This document shows positions 13,768-22,350 of a DNA stretch of 27,620 nucleotides, piece by piece. The number at the start of each line of letters is the position of its first letter. The stretch's first letter is position 1. The position numbers were made by a program, and so were the translations under genes. The notes under the pieces are model-generated. The model did no database searches. It worked only from the letters and a program-made list of their open reading frames with translations, and was not told the DNA's origin. Source of the stretch: Prochlorothrix sp035286285 (GTDB taxonomy: Bacteria; Cyanobacteriota; Cyanobacteriia; Prochlorotrichales; Prochlorotrichaceae); assembly GCA_035286285.1 (NCBI GenBank), contig JAYKJG010000372.1, forward strand, positions 1 to 27,620. Reading direction: 5' to 3'.

Positions 13768-14214
13768 CTATTCCTCCGGGGTTGTGTTGTCCGGGTGGGC
13801 TGGGTTAGCCCGGTTGGCCCGTGCGGCTTTGAGTCGTGCGGTGATTTGCTCTAGCTGCTCGACGCTGGCTTGATCGAGGCGATCGGCAAAGGCGGCGATC
13901 GTGTCGGGACTGCTCACGGCGAGAAATTCCTGAAGCCGATCGTGGGATTGCAAAATCTGGGCTTGGGTGCGGGAGACTTGGGCCTGCCAGCGAAAGATGC
14001 CTTGGTGTTTTTGGCGGGTGACCCAGCCTTTGTTACTGAGGCGCTGGAGGACGGTGGTGACGGAGGTGATGGCGAGTTCTCGGTTGGGGTCTTGGAGAAT
14101 GCGATCGTGGATTTCTTTGGCGGTGGGGGATCCCATGGCCCAGAGCAGTTCTAAAATTTCGGTTTCCAGGGGTCCCAGGGAGAGTTGTTGGGGCCGATGA
14201 GCGGGAAAAAACAT
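13768..14214 (-). CDS. BlaI/MecI/CopY-family repressor, PetR-like
   Basis: The 148-aa protein has the winged-helix DNA-binding domain of BlaI-type repressors: LGPLETEILELLWAMGSPTAKEIHD, split over about 13-37, then the recognition region SVTTVLQRLSNKGWVTRQK (about 51-69) and the wing GIFRWQAQVS. The C-terminal helices (about 85-130) should mediate dimerisation and carry the site cut by the partner protease. It is translated just ahead of the M56 peptidase gene. The ubiD stop lies 53 nt upstream on the same strand, so the pair may have its own short promoter or be read through from ubiD. No clear inverted-repeat operator was identified. Confidence 0.9.
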   Translation of the reverse strand: MFFPAHRPQQLSLGPLETEILELLWAMGSPTAKEIHDRILQDPNRELAITSVTTVLQRLSNKGWVTRQKHQGIFRWQAQVSRTQAQILQSHDRLQEFLAVSSPDTIAAFADRLDQASVEQLEQITARLKAARANRANPAHPDNTTPEE

Positions 14215-14267
14215 AATGGCGATCGGGGCTAGAGAACTTGGGGCTGGATCAGTCTAAACCGGCCTAG

Positions 14268-15773
14268 CTACAAATCGTAGCCGAATAAATTGGGATCAAC
14301 TTCGCCCAGTTGGAGATCGCCAAGGCCATACTCAGCCCAGCGGGCTTCAACTTGGCTGGCCATGGCGGGATCCGATCGCAGGGGTTCGCCCCATTCATGG
14401 TTGGTTTCTGGCCCGATTTTGGTGGTGGCATCGATCGCCATCCGACCCCCCAGGCCCAGCCGATCGCTGGCGAAATCCAAGGTATCAAAGGGCGTATCCG
14501 GCAGAATAAAAACATCCCGGCAGGGATCCACCTTGGAAGAGAGCGCCCAGACCACCTGGCGGGGATCGCGGATGTTGACCTCTTTATCGACAACAATCAC
14601 AAACTTGGTATAGGTGAACTGGGGCAGCACGGTCCAGAAAGCCATGGCAGCGCGACGGGCTTGGCCGGGATAGGCTTTATCGATGGATAAAATCGCGGCT
14701 TTGTAGCTCAGGGCTTCCATGGGTAGGAAGAAATCGACGATTTCCGAGACCTGTTGCCGCAGGATGGGGGTATAGATGCGGTTGAGGGCGATCGCCATCA
14801 TGGCCTCTTCCTTGGGGGGGCGACCGCTAAAGGTGGTGTGGTAGATGGGGTTTTTGCGGTGGGTCATGCAGTGGAAGCGCACCAGGGGCGAATCCTCCAC
14901 GCCGCCGTAGTAGCCCATGTGATCGCCAAAGGGGCCATCGGGCAGGACTTCACCGGGGGTAATGGTGCCTTCTAGGACAAACTCGCACTGGGCGGGAACT
15001 TCGAGATCGACGGTTTTGCACTTGGCGAGGTGAATGCCACTGCCGCCGTACAGCCCCGCAAAGAGCCATTCCGACAGGTCTACGGGGATGGGGGTAGCGG
15101 CGGCCATGATCACCAGGGGATCGACCCCGATCGCGATCGCAATTTCCAGCTTTTTGCCCCGTTCTGCCGCCTTGCGCAGGTGCCGTGCGCCCCCTCGCAC
15201 CGAGAGCCAATGCACCGTCATGGTGGTCTTAGACTGTAATTGCAGGCGATAAACCCCCACATTGGGAATGCCCGTGTCGCAATCCTTAGTAATGACTAGC
15301 CCTAGGGTGATAATCTTGCCCGCATCGCCGGGATAGGGCCGAATCATGGGAATTTTGTTGAGATCGAGATCCTCGCCTTGGATCACCACCTGCTGGCAGG
15401 GGGGCAAAAAGTCCCGTAGGGGCTTGGCTTTGACCACATCAAAAAGGACTTTGCCAAAGTCGATGGCTTGGGCGATCGTTTTGGGGGGCTTGGGCTGCTG
15501 CAACAGGCCCAACTTGCGGCCCAAGTCTTCCAACTCCTCAGGCCGCTCCATATTCATGGCCCAACAAATGCGCTCCACGGTCCCCATCAGGTTGATGGCT
15601 ACGGGATGGGGAGAGCCTTTGACGTTTTCAAACAGGAGGGCTGGCCCCCCGGCCTGGAGCATTCGGTTGGAGATTTCAGCAATTTCTAAGTCGGGATCCA
15701 CCGGGGCAGTAATGCGCCGTAGCTGTCCTCGTTCGTCTAAAAGTTTGATAAAACCCGGTAGGTCTCGTGCCAT
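14268..15773 (-). CDS. UbiD-family decarboxylase
   Basis: The 501-aa protein is full length for UbiD. These enzymes use prenylated FMN and a divalent metal to decarboxylate aromatic acids. N171 and R176 in IPNVGVYRLQLQ, E235 in VDLSEW, E268 in FVLEGTITPGE and D284 in PDGPFGDHMGYYGG fall where cofactor, metal and proton-transfer residues of the family lie. In cyanobacteria the likely job is decarboxylation of 4-hydroxy-3-polyprenylbenzoate on the way to plastoquinone. The UbiX-type prenyltransferase that makes the cofactor is not in this window. The start at MARDLPGF is conserved-looking. Naming it ubiD is reasonable, but substrate is inferred. Confidence 0.93.
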   Translation of the reverse strand: MARDLPGFIKLLDERGQLRRITAPVDPDLEIAEISNRMLQAGGPALLFENVKGSPHPVAINLMGTVERICWAMNMERPEELEDLGRKLGLLQQPKPPKTIAQAIDFGKVLFDVVKAKPLRDFLPPCQQVVIQGEDLDLNKIPMIRPYPGDAGKIITLGLVITKDCDTGIPNVGVYRLQLQSKTTMTVHWLSVRGGARHLRKAAERGKKLEIAIAIGVDPLVIMAAATPIPVDLSEWLFAGLYGGSGIHLAKCKTVDLEVPAQCEFVLEGTITPGEVLPDGPFGDHMGYYGGVEDSPLVRFHCMTHRKNPIYHTTFSGRPPKEEAMMAIALNRIYTPILRQQVSEIVDFFLPMEALSYKAAILSIDKAYPGQARRAAMAFWTVLPQFTYTKFVIVVDKEVNIRDPRQVVWALSSKVDPCRDVFILPDTPFDTLDFASDRLGLGGRMAIDATTKIGPETNHEWGEPLRSDPAMASQVEARWAEYGLGDLQLGEVDPNLFGYDL

Positions 15774-15890
15774 AGATCTGGTTTAGGCTGTCTGCTAGGA
15801 GTGTTCGTGGTGGCTGGTGGCGGCTGGGAATCCGGTTGATTGGCTCAAGCCGCCTTTACCAGTATGGCAAGATCTGGCCCTAACCCTCTT

Positions 15891-16019
15891 TATACCAAAT
15901 CCGACTAATCCCGATTCGTTTTGGTAGGGGCAATCCCCCCGTGGTTGCCCCTGTATTTGGCTGGTCGAGGGTCGGCACAGGGGCACGCCCCCTACCCGTT
16001 TATTCTGTTTCAGGCTCAA
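15891..16019 (+). mobile_element. Family C MITE-like element, right end degraded
   Basis: It begins TATACCAAATCCGACTAATC and carries a family B-type hairpin module (GGTAGGGGCAATCC, GTGGTTGCCCCTG), then GTCGGCACAGGGGCAC, then GTTTATTCTGTTTCAGG and CTCAA. The complete copy at 27349-27491 ends with an inverted CGGATTTGGTAT; here similarity ends after CTCAA. It fills most of the gene-free stretch 15774-16104 between clpC and ubiD. Confidence 0.75.
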
Positions 16020-16053
16020 ACGATCCAATACTTGACAACAGCCAGTAAAAAGT

Positions 16054-16079
16054 AAAAAAGAGGGCGGTTTGCCCTCTTT
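16054..16079 (-). terminator. Intrinsic terminator of clpC
   Basis: On the minus strand AAAGAGGGC pairs with GCCCTCTTT around a 5-nt loop, followed by a T-run (complement of 16054-16059). It lies about 25 nt after the clpC stop. Confidence 0.9.
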
Positions 16080-16104
16080 CTGTTTGCTCTCAGTACCACT
16101 CAGC

Positions 16105-18600
16105 CTAGTCAGCAGCCGGGAGGAGTTCCCGCTCCTCTGCCTCGGATTCGGGGAGTTCCCGCTGTTCCGACACAACCTTGACCTTGCCATCCTCGTCCAC
16201 ATCAACAATGGCAGTGTCGCCACCCTTGACGCGACCGGAGAGGATTTCCTCGGCCAGAACATCCTCCAGCAGGCGCATAATGGCACGGCGCAGCGGACGG
16301 GCACCATAGCTGGGGTTGTAGCCCTCCTCCACCAAGCGATCTTGGAACTTGGCCGTCACCTCTAGGATAATGCCCTTGTCCGTCAGGCGGCCAAAGACCT
16401 CCTTGAGCATGATGTCGGCAATCTGCTTGACCTCTTCCTTGTTGAGTTGGCGGAAGACGATGATTTCATCGAGGCGGTTGAGGAACTCAGGGCGGAAGTA
16501 CTGCTTCAGTTCTTCGTTGACCAGGGAGCGGATGCGGTTGTACTGGGACTCTGCCGCATCTTCGCCGGAGAACTCGAAACCGAGGCCGCCGCCGCCTTTT
16601 TCGATCACCTTGGAGCCGATGTTGGAGGTCATGATGATCAAGGTGTTCTTGAAGTCCACCGTGCGACCCTTGGCATCGGTCAGGCGACCGTCCTCCAGGA
16701 TTTGCAGCAGCATGTTGAAGACATCGGGGTGGGCCTTTTCGATTTCATCGAACAGAACCACGGTGTAGGGGCGACGGCGCACCGCTTCCGTAAGCTGTCC
16801 CCCTTCGTTGTAGCCCACATAGCCGGGAGGGGAGCCAATCAGCTTGGAAACCGTGTGGCGCTCCATAAACTCGGACATGTCGAGGCGAATCATCGCATCT
16901 TCGGAGCCGAAGAAGTAGGAGGCCAGGGCTTTGGTTAGCTCGGTTTTGCCGACCCCGGTGGGTCCAGAGAAGATGAAGCTGGCGATCGGGCGGTTGGGGT
17001 TCTTGAGGCCCACCCGTGCCCGTCGAATGGCGCGGGATACCGCCTTAACGGCTTCGTCCTGGCCAATGAGGCGATTGTGGAGGGTGTCTTCCATGTTGAG
17101 CAGCTTGACCGACTCAGACTCGGTGAGCTTGCTGACGGGAACGCCCGTCCAGGAGGCGACGATTTGGGCGATGTCCTCTTCGGTGACGACGGGGGACTCA
17201 TCCTCGGTGCCATCCTCGGACTTTTTGCTTTGGATAATGGAGCGGATTTGACCCTTTAGCTCCATTTCCTTGTCCCGCAGTTCCCCAGCGCGATCGAAGT
17301 CCTGGGAGCGCACTGCATCGTCCTTTTCCTTCAGGACTTGCTTTAGCTCTTGGTCCAGTTCGCGGGCAGCGGGGGGACGCTGGCAATTGATCAGGCGCAC
17401 GCGGGAACCGGCCTCGTCAATGAGGTCGATCGCCTTGTCGGGGAGATAGCGATCGGAAATATAGCGATCGGAGAGCTTGGCCGCTGCTTCTAGGGCCTCA
17501 TCGGAGATTTTGAGCTTGTGGTGCTGCTCGTAACGCTCCCGGAGGCCATGGAGGATCTCGATCGTATCGATAATACTTGGCTCACCCACCATCACCGGCT
17601 GGAAACGACGCTCTAGGGCTGCATCCCGCTCGATGTGTTTCCGGTACTCATCCAGGGTCGTTGCCCCGATGCACTGGAGTTCACCCCGTGCCAGCGCAGG
17701 CTTAAGGATATTGGCGGCATCGATCGCCCCCTCCGCCGCGCCCGCCCCAATCAGGGTATGCACCTCGTCAATCACCAAAATCACGTTCCCAGCGGAGCGG
17801 ATTTCATCCATGATCTTTTTGAGGCGCTCCTCAAATTCACCCCGATATTTGGTCCCTGCCACCAGCAGACCAATATCCAAGGTCACCACCCGCTTATCTT
17901 CCAGGATGTCGGGGATGTCATTTTGGGCAATGCGCTGGGCCAAGCCTTCGGCGATCGCGGTTTTACCCACACCGGGTTCCCCAATCAGCACCGGATTATT
18001 TTTGGTGCGGCGACCCAGGATTTGAATCACCCGCTCGATTTCTTTCTGGCGACCCACCACCGGATCGAGCTTACTTTCACCCGCCAGTTGGGTCAGGTTA
18101 GAGCCAAACTCATCCAGCGTCGGGGTCTTGGTTCGTCCGGAGCCGCCCCCAGCCGAGACCTCCGCCGTCTCACCCAACATGCGAATCACTTGGGTCCGGA
18201 CCTTAGACAGATCCACGCCCAGGTTTTCCAGCACCCGCGCTGCAACCCCTTCGCCTTCGCGAATCAGGCCCAGGAGCAGGTGTTCCGTGCCAATGTAATT
18301 GTGGCCCAGTTGGCGAGCTTCTTCGAGGGAGAGTTCAAGGACGCGCTTGGCACGGGGCGTAAAGGGAATTTCCACGGCTACGAAGCCGGAACCCCGCCCG
18401 ATAATTTTTTCCACTTCAATGCGCGCATCTTTGAGGTTAACCCCCATTGATTTCAAAACCTTGGCAGCAACCCCTGTGCCTTCTCCAATCAGGCCCAGTA
18501 GGATTTGCTCAGTCCCGACAAAGTTGTGCCCAAGACGGCGAGCCTCTTCCTGAGCCAGCATAATGACTTTAATCGCCTTTTCTGTAAAGCGCTCAAACAT
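16105..18600 (-). CDS. clpC: ClpC, HSP100 ATPase of the Clp protease
   Basis: 831 aa, the normal ClpC length. Two N-terminal Clp_N repeats (about 1-145) bind adaptors; the first AAA+ module has Walker A GEPGVGKT (207-214) and Walker B VILVIDEVHTLIG; a UVR motif lies at about 425-460 (VRSQDFDRAGELRDKEME); the second AAA+ module has Walker A GPTGVGKT (546-553) and VVLFDEIEKAHPD. A GLGFEF stretch in the second module is in the position of the ClpP-docking loop. ClpC unfolds substrates in the cytoplasm and feeds them into ClpP/ClpR; it is essential in several cyanobacteria. The C-terminal tail is acidic. It is monocistronic, with its own terminator and a palindrome over its predicted promoter. 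Confidence 0.98.
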   Translation of the reverse strand: MFERFTEKAIKVIMLAQEEARRLGHNFVGTEQILLGLIGEGTGVAAKVLKSMGVNLKDARIEVEKIIGRGSGFVAVEIPFTPRAKRVLELSLEEARQLGHNYIGTEHLLLGLIREGEGVAARVLENLGVDLSKVRTQVIRMLGETAEVSAGGGSGRTKTPTLDEFGSNLTQLAGESKLDPVVGRQKEIERVIQILGRRTKNNPVLIGEPGVGKTAIAEGLAQRIAQNDIPDILEDKRVVTLDIGLLVAGTKYRGEFEERLKKIMDEIRSAGNVILVIDEVHTLIGAGAAEGAIDAANILKPALARGELQCIGATTLDEYRKHIERDAALERRFQPVMVGEPSIIDTIEILHGLRERYEQHHKLKISDEALEAAAKLSDRYISDRYLPDKAIDLIDEAGSRVRLINCQRPPAARELDQELKQVLKEKDDAVRSQDFDRAGELRDKEMELKGQIRSIIQSKKSEDGTEDESPVVTEEDIAQIVASWTGVPVSKLTESESVKLLNMEDTLHNRLIGQDEAVKAVSRAIRRARVGLKNPNRPIASFIFSGPTGVGKTELTKALASYFFGSEDAMIRLDMSEFMERHTVSKLIGSPPGYVGYNEGGQLTEAVRRRPYTVVLFDEIEKAHPDVFNMLLQILEDGRLTDAKGRTVDFKNTLIIMTSNIGSKVIEKGGGGLGFEFSGEDAAESQYNRIRSLVNEELKQYFRPEFLNRLDEIIVFRQLNKEEVKQIADIMLKEVFGRLTDKGIILEVTAKFQDRLVEEGYNPSYGARPLRRAIMRLLEDVLAEEILSGRVKGGDTAIVDVDEDGKVKVVSEQRELPESEAEERELLPAAD

Positions 18601-18634
18601 GGTGTTTTATCCAGTGCCCGTTGCGTGCCAGTAG

Positions 18635-18647
18635 GCTAGATTCTAGC
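18635..18647 (-). promoter_or_regulatory. Palindrome over the predicted clpC -10 box
   Basis: GCTAGA-T-TCTAGC is a perfect 13-bp palindrome. On the minus strand it contains TAGAAT (18645-18640), 5 of 6 to a -10 box, about 40 nt before the clpC start. The -35 region is poor. The palindrome could be a regulator site. Confidence 0.4.
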
Positions 18648-18765
18648 ACAGGGGTAAGAATTGGGGAGGGTCAGCAGAGCTAGGAGTGAGGAAGAGAAGG
18701 GTGACAGCACTAAACTCTGGCCTTATGCTGGAGCTTGTGGTGGTGTGAGAAAAATCACAAGGTTT

Positions 18766-20883
18766 ATGCGCAATCAATTCCAGCCAGATCATCAAGAATC
18801 TTTGGGTTTTCCTTGGCTCCAAGGATTTAAAGTCTACGCCCTGGGTTTGTCTTTGAGCAGTGGTCTCAATCTCGTGCTTCCGGCCCTGGCCGGGGCCGAG
18901 CCGCTCACCTTGGCTCCAACGATCGCCCAGGGAACTGCCCAGACCGTTGCCCCAGGGTCTGAACAACCCCCGATCGCCCAGCCTTGGGCAGGGGCTGCAC
19001 CGATCGATCGGCCCTTGGACGGCGATCGCGCCCCAGCGGCCAGCCCTGGGATTGCGATCGAGCCATTCCCAGCCCTAAAGACTATTTTAGCTGTCCAGCC
19101 CCTAGAGTCCTCCGGGCCATTGGGGACAGCCGCCTTAGCCCCTTCAGGCTCAGCCCTCCCAGGCTGGACAGCCTCCACCGCTACACCGGGCAGCGCTGAG
19201 CCGGGGTTGCCGACCTTGGTCAGCCAAACCTTTCCCCAGGCCAATCCCCCCGATCCCAATACCGATCGCTTTCCCCAGCCCCTCCCCGACCTCACCCCCG
19301 ACCCTGAGACCCAGCCCGTCCTGGAGGGAACCCCCGAACCGGGCCAAAGTCTGCCCTCCCCTGGCTCCGGCGTGACCGTGGAGATCACCCGCATTGAGGT
19401 CTTGGGCAGCACGGCCTACGATGCTGAAACCCTCGCCGAAATTACCGCTCCCTTTGAGAACCGCCCGCTGACGCTGGAGGAGTTGCAGAGCGTTGCCGAC
19501 CAAGTGACCCAGCTTTACCTCAACGACGGCTACATTACCTCGCGGGCGGTGCTGGTAGACCAGGAAATTGTCAATGGCGTGGTTCAGATCCAGGTTATTG
19601 AGGGAGTTCTCGCCGAGATTACGATCGAGGGCACCGAGCGCCTGAGCCGAGATTATCTAGAGGATCGGATTCGTTTAGGGGCTAAGGTGCCTCTGCGGAC
19701 GGACCAACTGGAGGATCAACTGCGGCTGTTGCGGGTGGATCCCCTGATTGCCAATATTGAAGCCAGTTTGCGGGCTAGCGATAAGGTCGGCCAGAGTGTG
19801 CTGGGGGTGCGGATTGTGGAGGCTCCTAATATTGTGGGGTCGATCGGCAGCGATAACTACAGCCCCGAAAGTGTGGGGGGCCAGCGAACACGGGCAGCGG
19901 TGTCCTACAACAACCTGATGGGCAACGGCGAGAGCCTCACCGGCACCTGGGACCGCAGCTATATTGGCGGCTCCGATGTGTTCCGGCTCACCTACAAAAT
20001 GCCGGTCAACGCCCGCAATGGGACGGTGCAGTTCCAGACCACCACCGATCGCAACGAGATTACCCAAAAGCCCTTTGATGTCTTTGACATTTCAGGCAAA
20101 ACCGATCGCTACGACTTCACCTATCGCCAGCCCATTATCCGCAATCCCCGCCAGGAACTGGCCCTGTCGATCGGCTTTGCTTACCAAAAAAGCCAAACCT
20201 TTGTTCTCAACACCCCCACCCGCATCGGCACCACCACCGGAGCCGAAACCGACGGGGTAACCCGCACCAGCATTGTTAAGTTTAGCCAGGACTTTGTGCG
20301 GCGGGATGCCTCTGGGGCTTGGGCCTTCCAGTCCCAATTTAGCTTTGGCACAGACTGGCTAGGGGCCACCACCCAAGACGACGACATCCCCGATGGTCAG
20401 TTCTTTAGTTGGCTCTCCCAAGGGCAGCGGGTGCAGCGTTTGAATGACAATCACCTGTTGATTATTCAGGGCGACTTACAATTTGCCTCTGGGCCAATGT
20501 TGGGATCCCAGCAGTTTGTGATTGGGGGCGGTCAGTCGGTGCGGGGCTACCGCCAGAATGCCCGTGCCGCCGACAGTGGTTGGCGATTTTCGATCGAAGA
20601 TCGTTGGACCGTTCGCCGCAATGAAGCCGGTCGATCGCTGCTGCAACTGGCCCCCTTCTTTGATGCCGGTCTGGTCTGGAACGATCGCAACAACCCCAAC
20701 GGCCTCAGTTCCGACAAGCGCTTCCTCGCTGGGGTTGGCTTGGGCCTACTGTGGCAACCCTTGCCGACCCTCAATGTGCGGGTAGACTACGGTGTTCCCC
20801 TCGTGGGCATTTCCGACAACGGCAGCGACTCCCTCCAGAGCCGGGGTCTGTACTTCACCGTGGGCTACAACTTTGCCCGCTAG
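18766..20883 (+). CDS. TpsB/FhaC/ShlB-type outer-membrane transporter
   Basis: 705 aa from the ATG at 18766; a longer TTG start at 18661 would add 35 residues without a signal-like start. A signal peptide (VYALGLSLSSGLNLVLPALAGA) precedes a Pro/Ala-rich linker of about 150 residues. Two POTRA domains follow: about 205-280 (VEITRIEVLGSTAYD, ShlB type) and about 284-355 (AEITIEGTERLSRDYLEDRI). The 16-strand beta-barrel makes up the rest, with the VRGY motif at 592-595 that is diagnostic of this Omp85-related family. Such proteins secrete large TpsA exoproteins across the outer membrane. No TpsA gene is adjacent; the next gene is ndhA. The long linker is typical of cyanobacterial homologues, which can also be insertion-type porins. 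Confidence 0.92.
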   Translation: MRNQFQPDHQESLGFPWLQGFKVYALGLSLSSGLNLVLPALAGAEPLTLAPTIAQGTAQTVAPGSEQPPIAQPWAGAAPIDRPLDGDRAPAASPGIAIEPFPALKTILAVQPLESSGPLGTAALAPSGSALPGWTASTATPGSAEPGLPTLVSQTFPQANPPDPNTDRFPQPLPDLTPDPETQPVLEGTPEPGQSLPSPGSGVTVEITRIEVLGSTAYDAETLAEITAPFENRPLTLEELQSVADQVTQLYLNDGYITSRAVLVDQEIVNGVVQIQVIEGVLAEITIEGTERLSRDYLEDRIRLGAKVPLRTDQLEDQLRLLRVDPLIANIEASLRASDKVGQSVLGVRIVEAPNIVGSIGSDNYSPESVGGQRTRAAVSYNNLMGNGESLTGTWDRSYIGGSDVFRLTYKMPVNARNGTVQFQTTTDRNEITQKPFDVFDISGKTDRYDFTYRQPIIRNPRQELALSIGFAYQKSQTFVLNTPTRIGTTTGAETDGVTRTSIVKFSQDFVRRDASGAWAFQSQFSFGTDWLGATTQDDDIPDGQFFSWLSQGQRVQRLNDNHLLIIQGDLQFASGPMLGSQQFVIGGGQSVRGYRQNARAADSGWRFSIEDRWTVRRNEAGRSLLQLAPFFDAGLVWNDRNNPNGLSSDKRFLAGVGLGLLWQPLPTLNVRVDYGVPLVGISDNGSDSLQSRGLYFTVGYNFAR

Positions 20884-20909
20884 GCAGTCTGCGTCCGAGC
20901 AGATCAAAG

Positions 20910-20992
20910 GCAGACCTCTGATATCCCTTTAGGGTGAGCGTGCAAGCAAGATGACCATGCGACGAGGGTCGGGAACTTTCGCCCTGCTGGAC
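20910..20992. repeat. Family D interspersed repeat, copy 2
   Basis: It shares GCAGACCTCTGATATCCC, TTTAGGGTGAGCGT and CCCTGCTGGA with 2504-2624 but is shorter, lacking the duplicated GC-rich middle. It lies just after the tpsB stop in the 339-bp gap before ndhA. Confidence 0.55.
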
Positions 20993-21045
20993 CAGCCCCC
21001 CAGCCCCGACTTACCGCCACGGCAATTTACCCCCCTGTACAACGA

Positions 21046-21083
21046 TGTCACAGGGGTAGATTGCTGTCACAGGGGTAGATTGC
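21046..21083 (+). repeat. Perfect tandem 19-bp repeat before ndhA
   Basis: TGTCACAGGGGTAGATTGC occurs twice with no gap (21046-21064 and 21065-21083). It overlaps the predicted ndhA promoter, so it may be a duplicated regulator site. Confidence 0.85.
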
Positions 21084-21089
21084 TATACA
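21061..21089 (+). promoter_or_regulatory. Predicted ndhA operon promoter
   Basis: TTGCTG (-35, 21061-21066), a 17-nt spacer and TATACA (-10, 21084-21089) lie about 130 nt before the ndhA start. The -35 box and spacer fall inside the tandem 19-bp repeat. Confidence 0.45.
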
Positions 21090-21222
21090 CTAGAGGGCAG
21101 TCTTGAGGGGCATTGGGTGGGCTTTGTGTGGGTAGCCGCCGCTGAACCCACTCCCTACTTATCCCCCCTATAAAGACTGCATAACTGTGCTGAATAACTG
21201 TGCTGACTGAGATCCTCAATCT

Positions 21223-22341
21223 ATGAACTCGGGAATTGACTTACAGGGAAGTTTTATTCAGTCCCTCGTAGACCTCGGTTTACCGGCTGATGTGGCCAAA
21301 GCCCTCTGGATGCCCCTCCCCATGCTGCTGATGATTATGGTGGCAACGGTGGGAGTCCTCATTTCGGTTTGGTTAGAACGAAAAATCTCGGCAGCGGCCC
21401 AGCAGCGGGTTGGGCCGGAATATGCCGGTCCGCTGGGGGTGCTTCAGCCCGTTGTGGATGGTCTTAAGCTGATTTTTAAGGAAGATATTATTCCGGGCAA
21501 GGCCGATCCCCTGCTGTTTACCCTGGGGCCGGTGCTTGTGGTGATCCCGGTGTTTCTGTCCTATCTGGTGGTCCCCTTTGGCCAAAACCTGATTATCACC
21601 AATATTGGCGTGGGGATTTTCCTCTGGATTGCCCTGTCTAGTATCCAGCCGATCGGGCTGCTGATGTCTGGCTATGCCTCCAATAATAAATATGCCCTCC
21701 TGGGGGGACTGCGGGCAGCGGCCCAGTCCATCAGCTATGAAATCCCCCTGGCCCTGGCGGTGCTTGCCGTCGTGATGATGTCCAACTCCCTGAGTACGGT
21801 GGATATTGTCCAGCAGCAAGCCGGGTATGGGATTTTGGGCTGGAACATTTGGCGGCAACCCGCAGGCTTTTTAATTTTCTGGATTGCAGCGCTGGCTGAG
21901 TGCGAACGTCTGCCCTTTGACTTGCCCGAAGCTGAGGAAGAACTGGTCGCAGGATACCAAACCGAGTATTCCGGGATGAAATTCGGCCTCTTTTATGTGG
22001 GGTCCTATGTCAACTTGGTGCTGTCGGCCCTGATGGTCGCCATTCTCTACCTGGGGGGCTGGGAGTCTCCGGTGTCGATCGAGACCCTAGCCGCTTGGGG
22101 CAACGTGGATGTGCTCAATCCCATTGTCCAGATTGGGGCCGCCGCGATCGGCATCACCATGACCCTGATCAAAACCTATGCCCTGGTCTTTATCGCGATC
22201 CTGCTGCGGTGGACCCTGCCCCGTGTCCGCATTGACCAACTCCTAGACCTGGGCTGGAAGTTCCTTCTGCCCGTCTCCCTGGTCAACCTCTTACTCACAG
22301 CGGCCCTTAAGCTCACCTTTCCTGTTGCATTTGGAGGCTAG
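21223..22341 (+). CDS. ndhA: NAD(P)H-quinone oxidoreductase subunit 1 (NdhA)
   Basis: 372 aa, full length. NdhA is the membrane subunit of NDH-1 that sits below the peripheral arm and forms much of the plastoquinone pocket. About eight hydrophobic segments are visible; the family motifs WLERKISAAAQQRVGPEYAGP (split over about 50-70) and LAECERLPFDLPEAEEEL (224-241), the acidic quinone-site loop, are intact. NDH-1 uses reduced ferredoxin in cyanobacteria and serves cyclic electron flow, respiration and CO2 uptake. It leads the order ndhA-ndhI-ndhG-ndhE conserved with chloroplast genomes; ndhI starts 9 nt after its stop. Confidence 0.98.
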   Translation: MNSGIDLQGSFIQSLVDLGLPADVAKALWMPLPMLLMIMVATVGVLISVWLERKISAAAQQRVGPEYAGPLGVLQPVVDGLKLIFKEDIIPGKADPLLFTLGPVLVVIPVFLSYLVVPFGQNLIITNIGVGIFLWIALSSIQPIGLLMSGYASNNKYALLGGLRAAAQSISYEIPLALAVLAVVMMSNSLSTVDIVQQQAGYGILGWNIWRQPAGFLIFWIAALAECERLPFDLPEAEEELVAGYQTEYSGMKFGLFYVGSYVNLVLSALMVAILYLGGWESPVSIETLAAWGNVDVLNPIVQIGAAAIGITMTLIKTYALVFIAILLRWTLPRVRIDQLLDLGWKFLLPVSLVNLLLTAALKLTFPVAFGG

Positions 22342-22350
22342 AGATCAACC

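Noticed and set aside
17635..18450. 271-codon plus-strand frame across clpC
   Set aside because: It is antisense to the highly conserved ClpC N-terminal and first AAA+ regions; a His/Gln-rich shadow.
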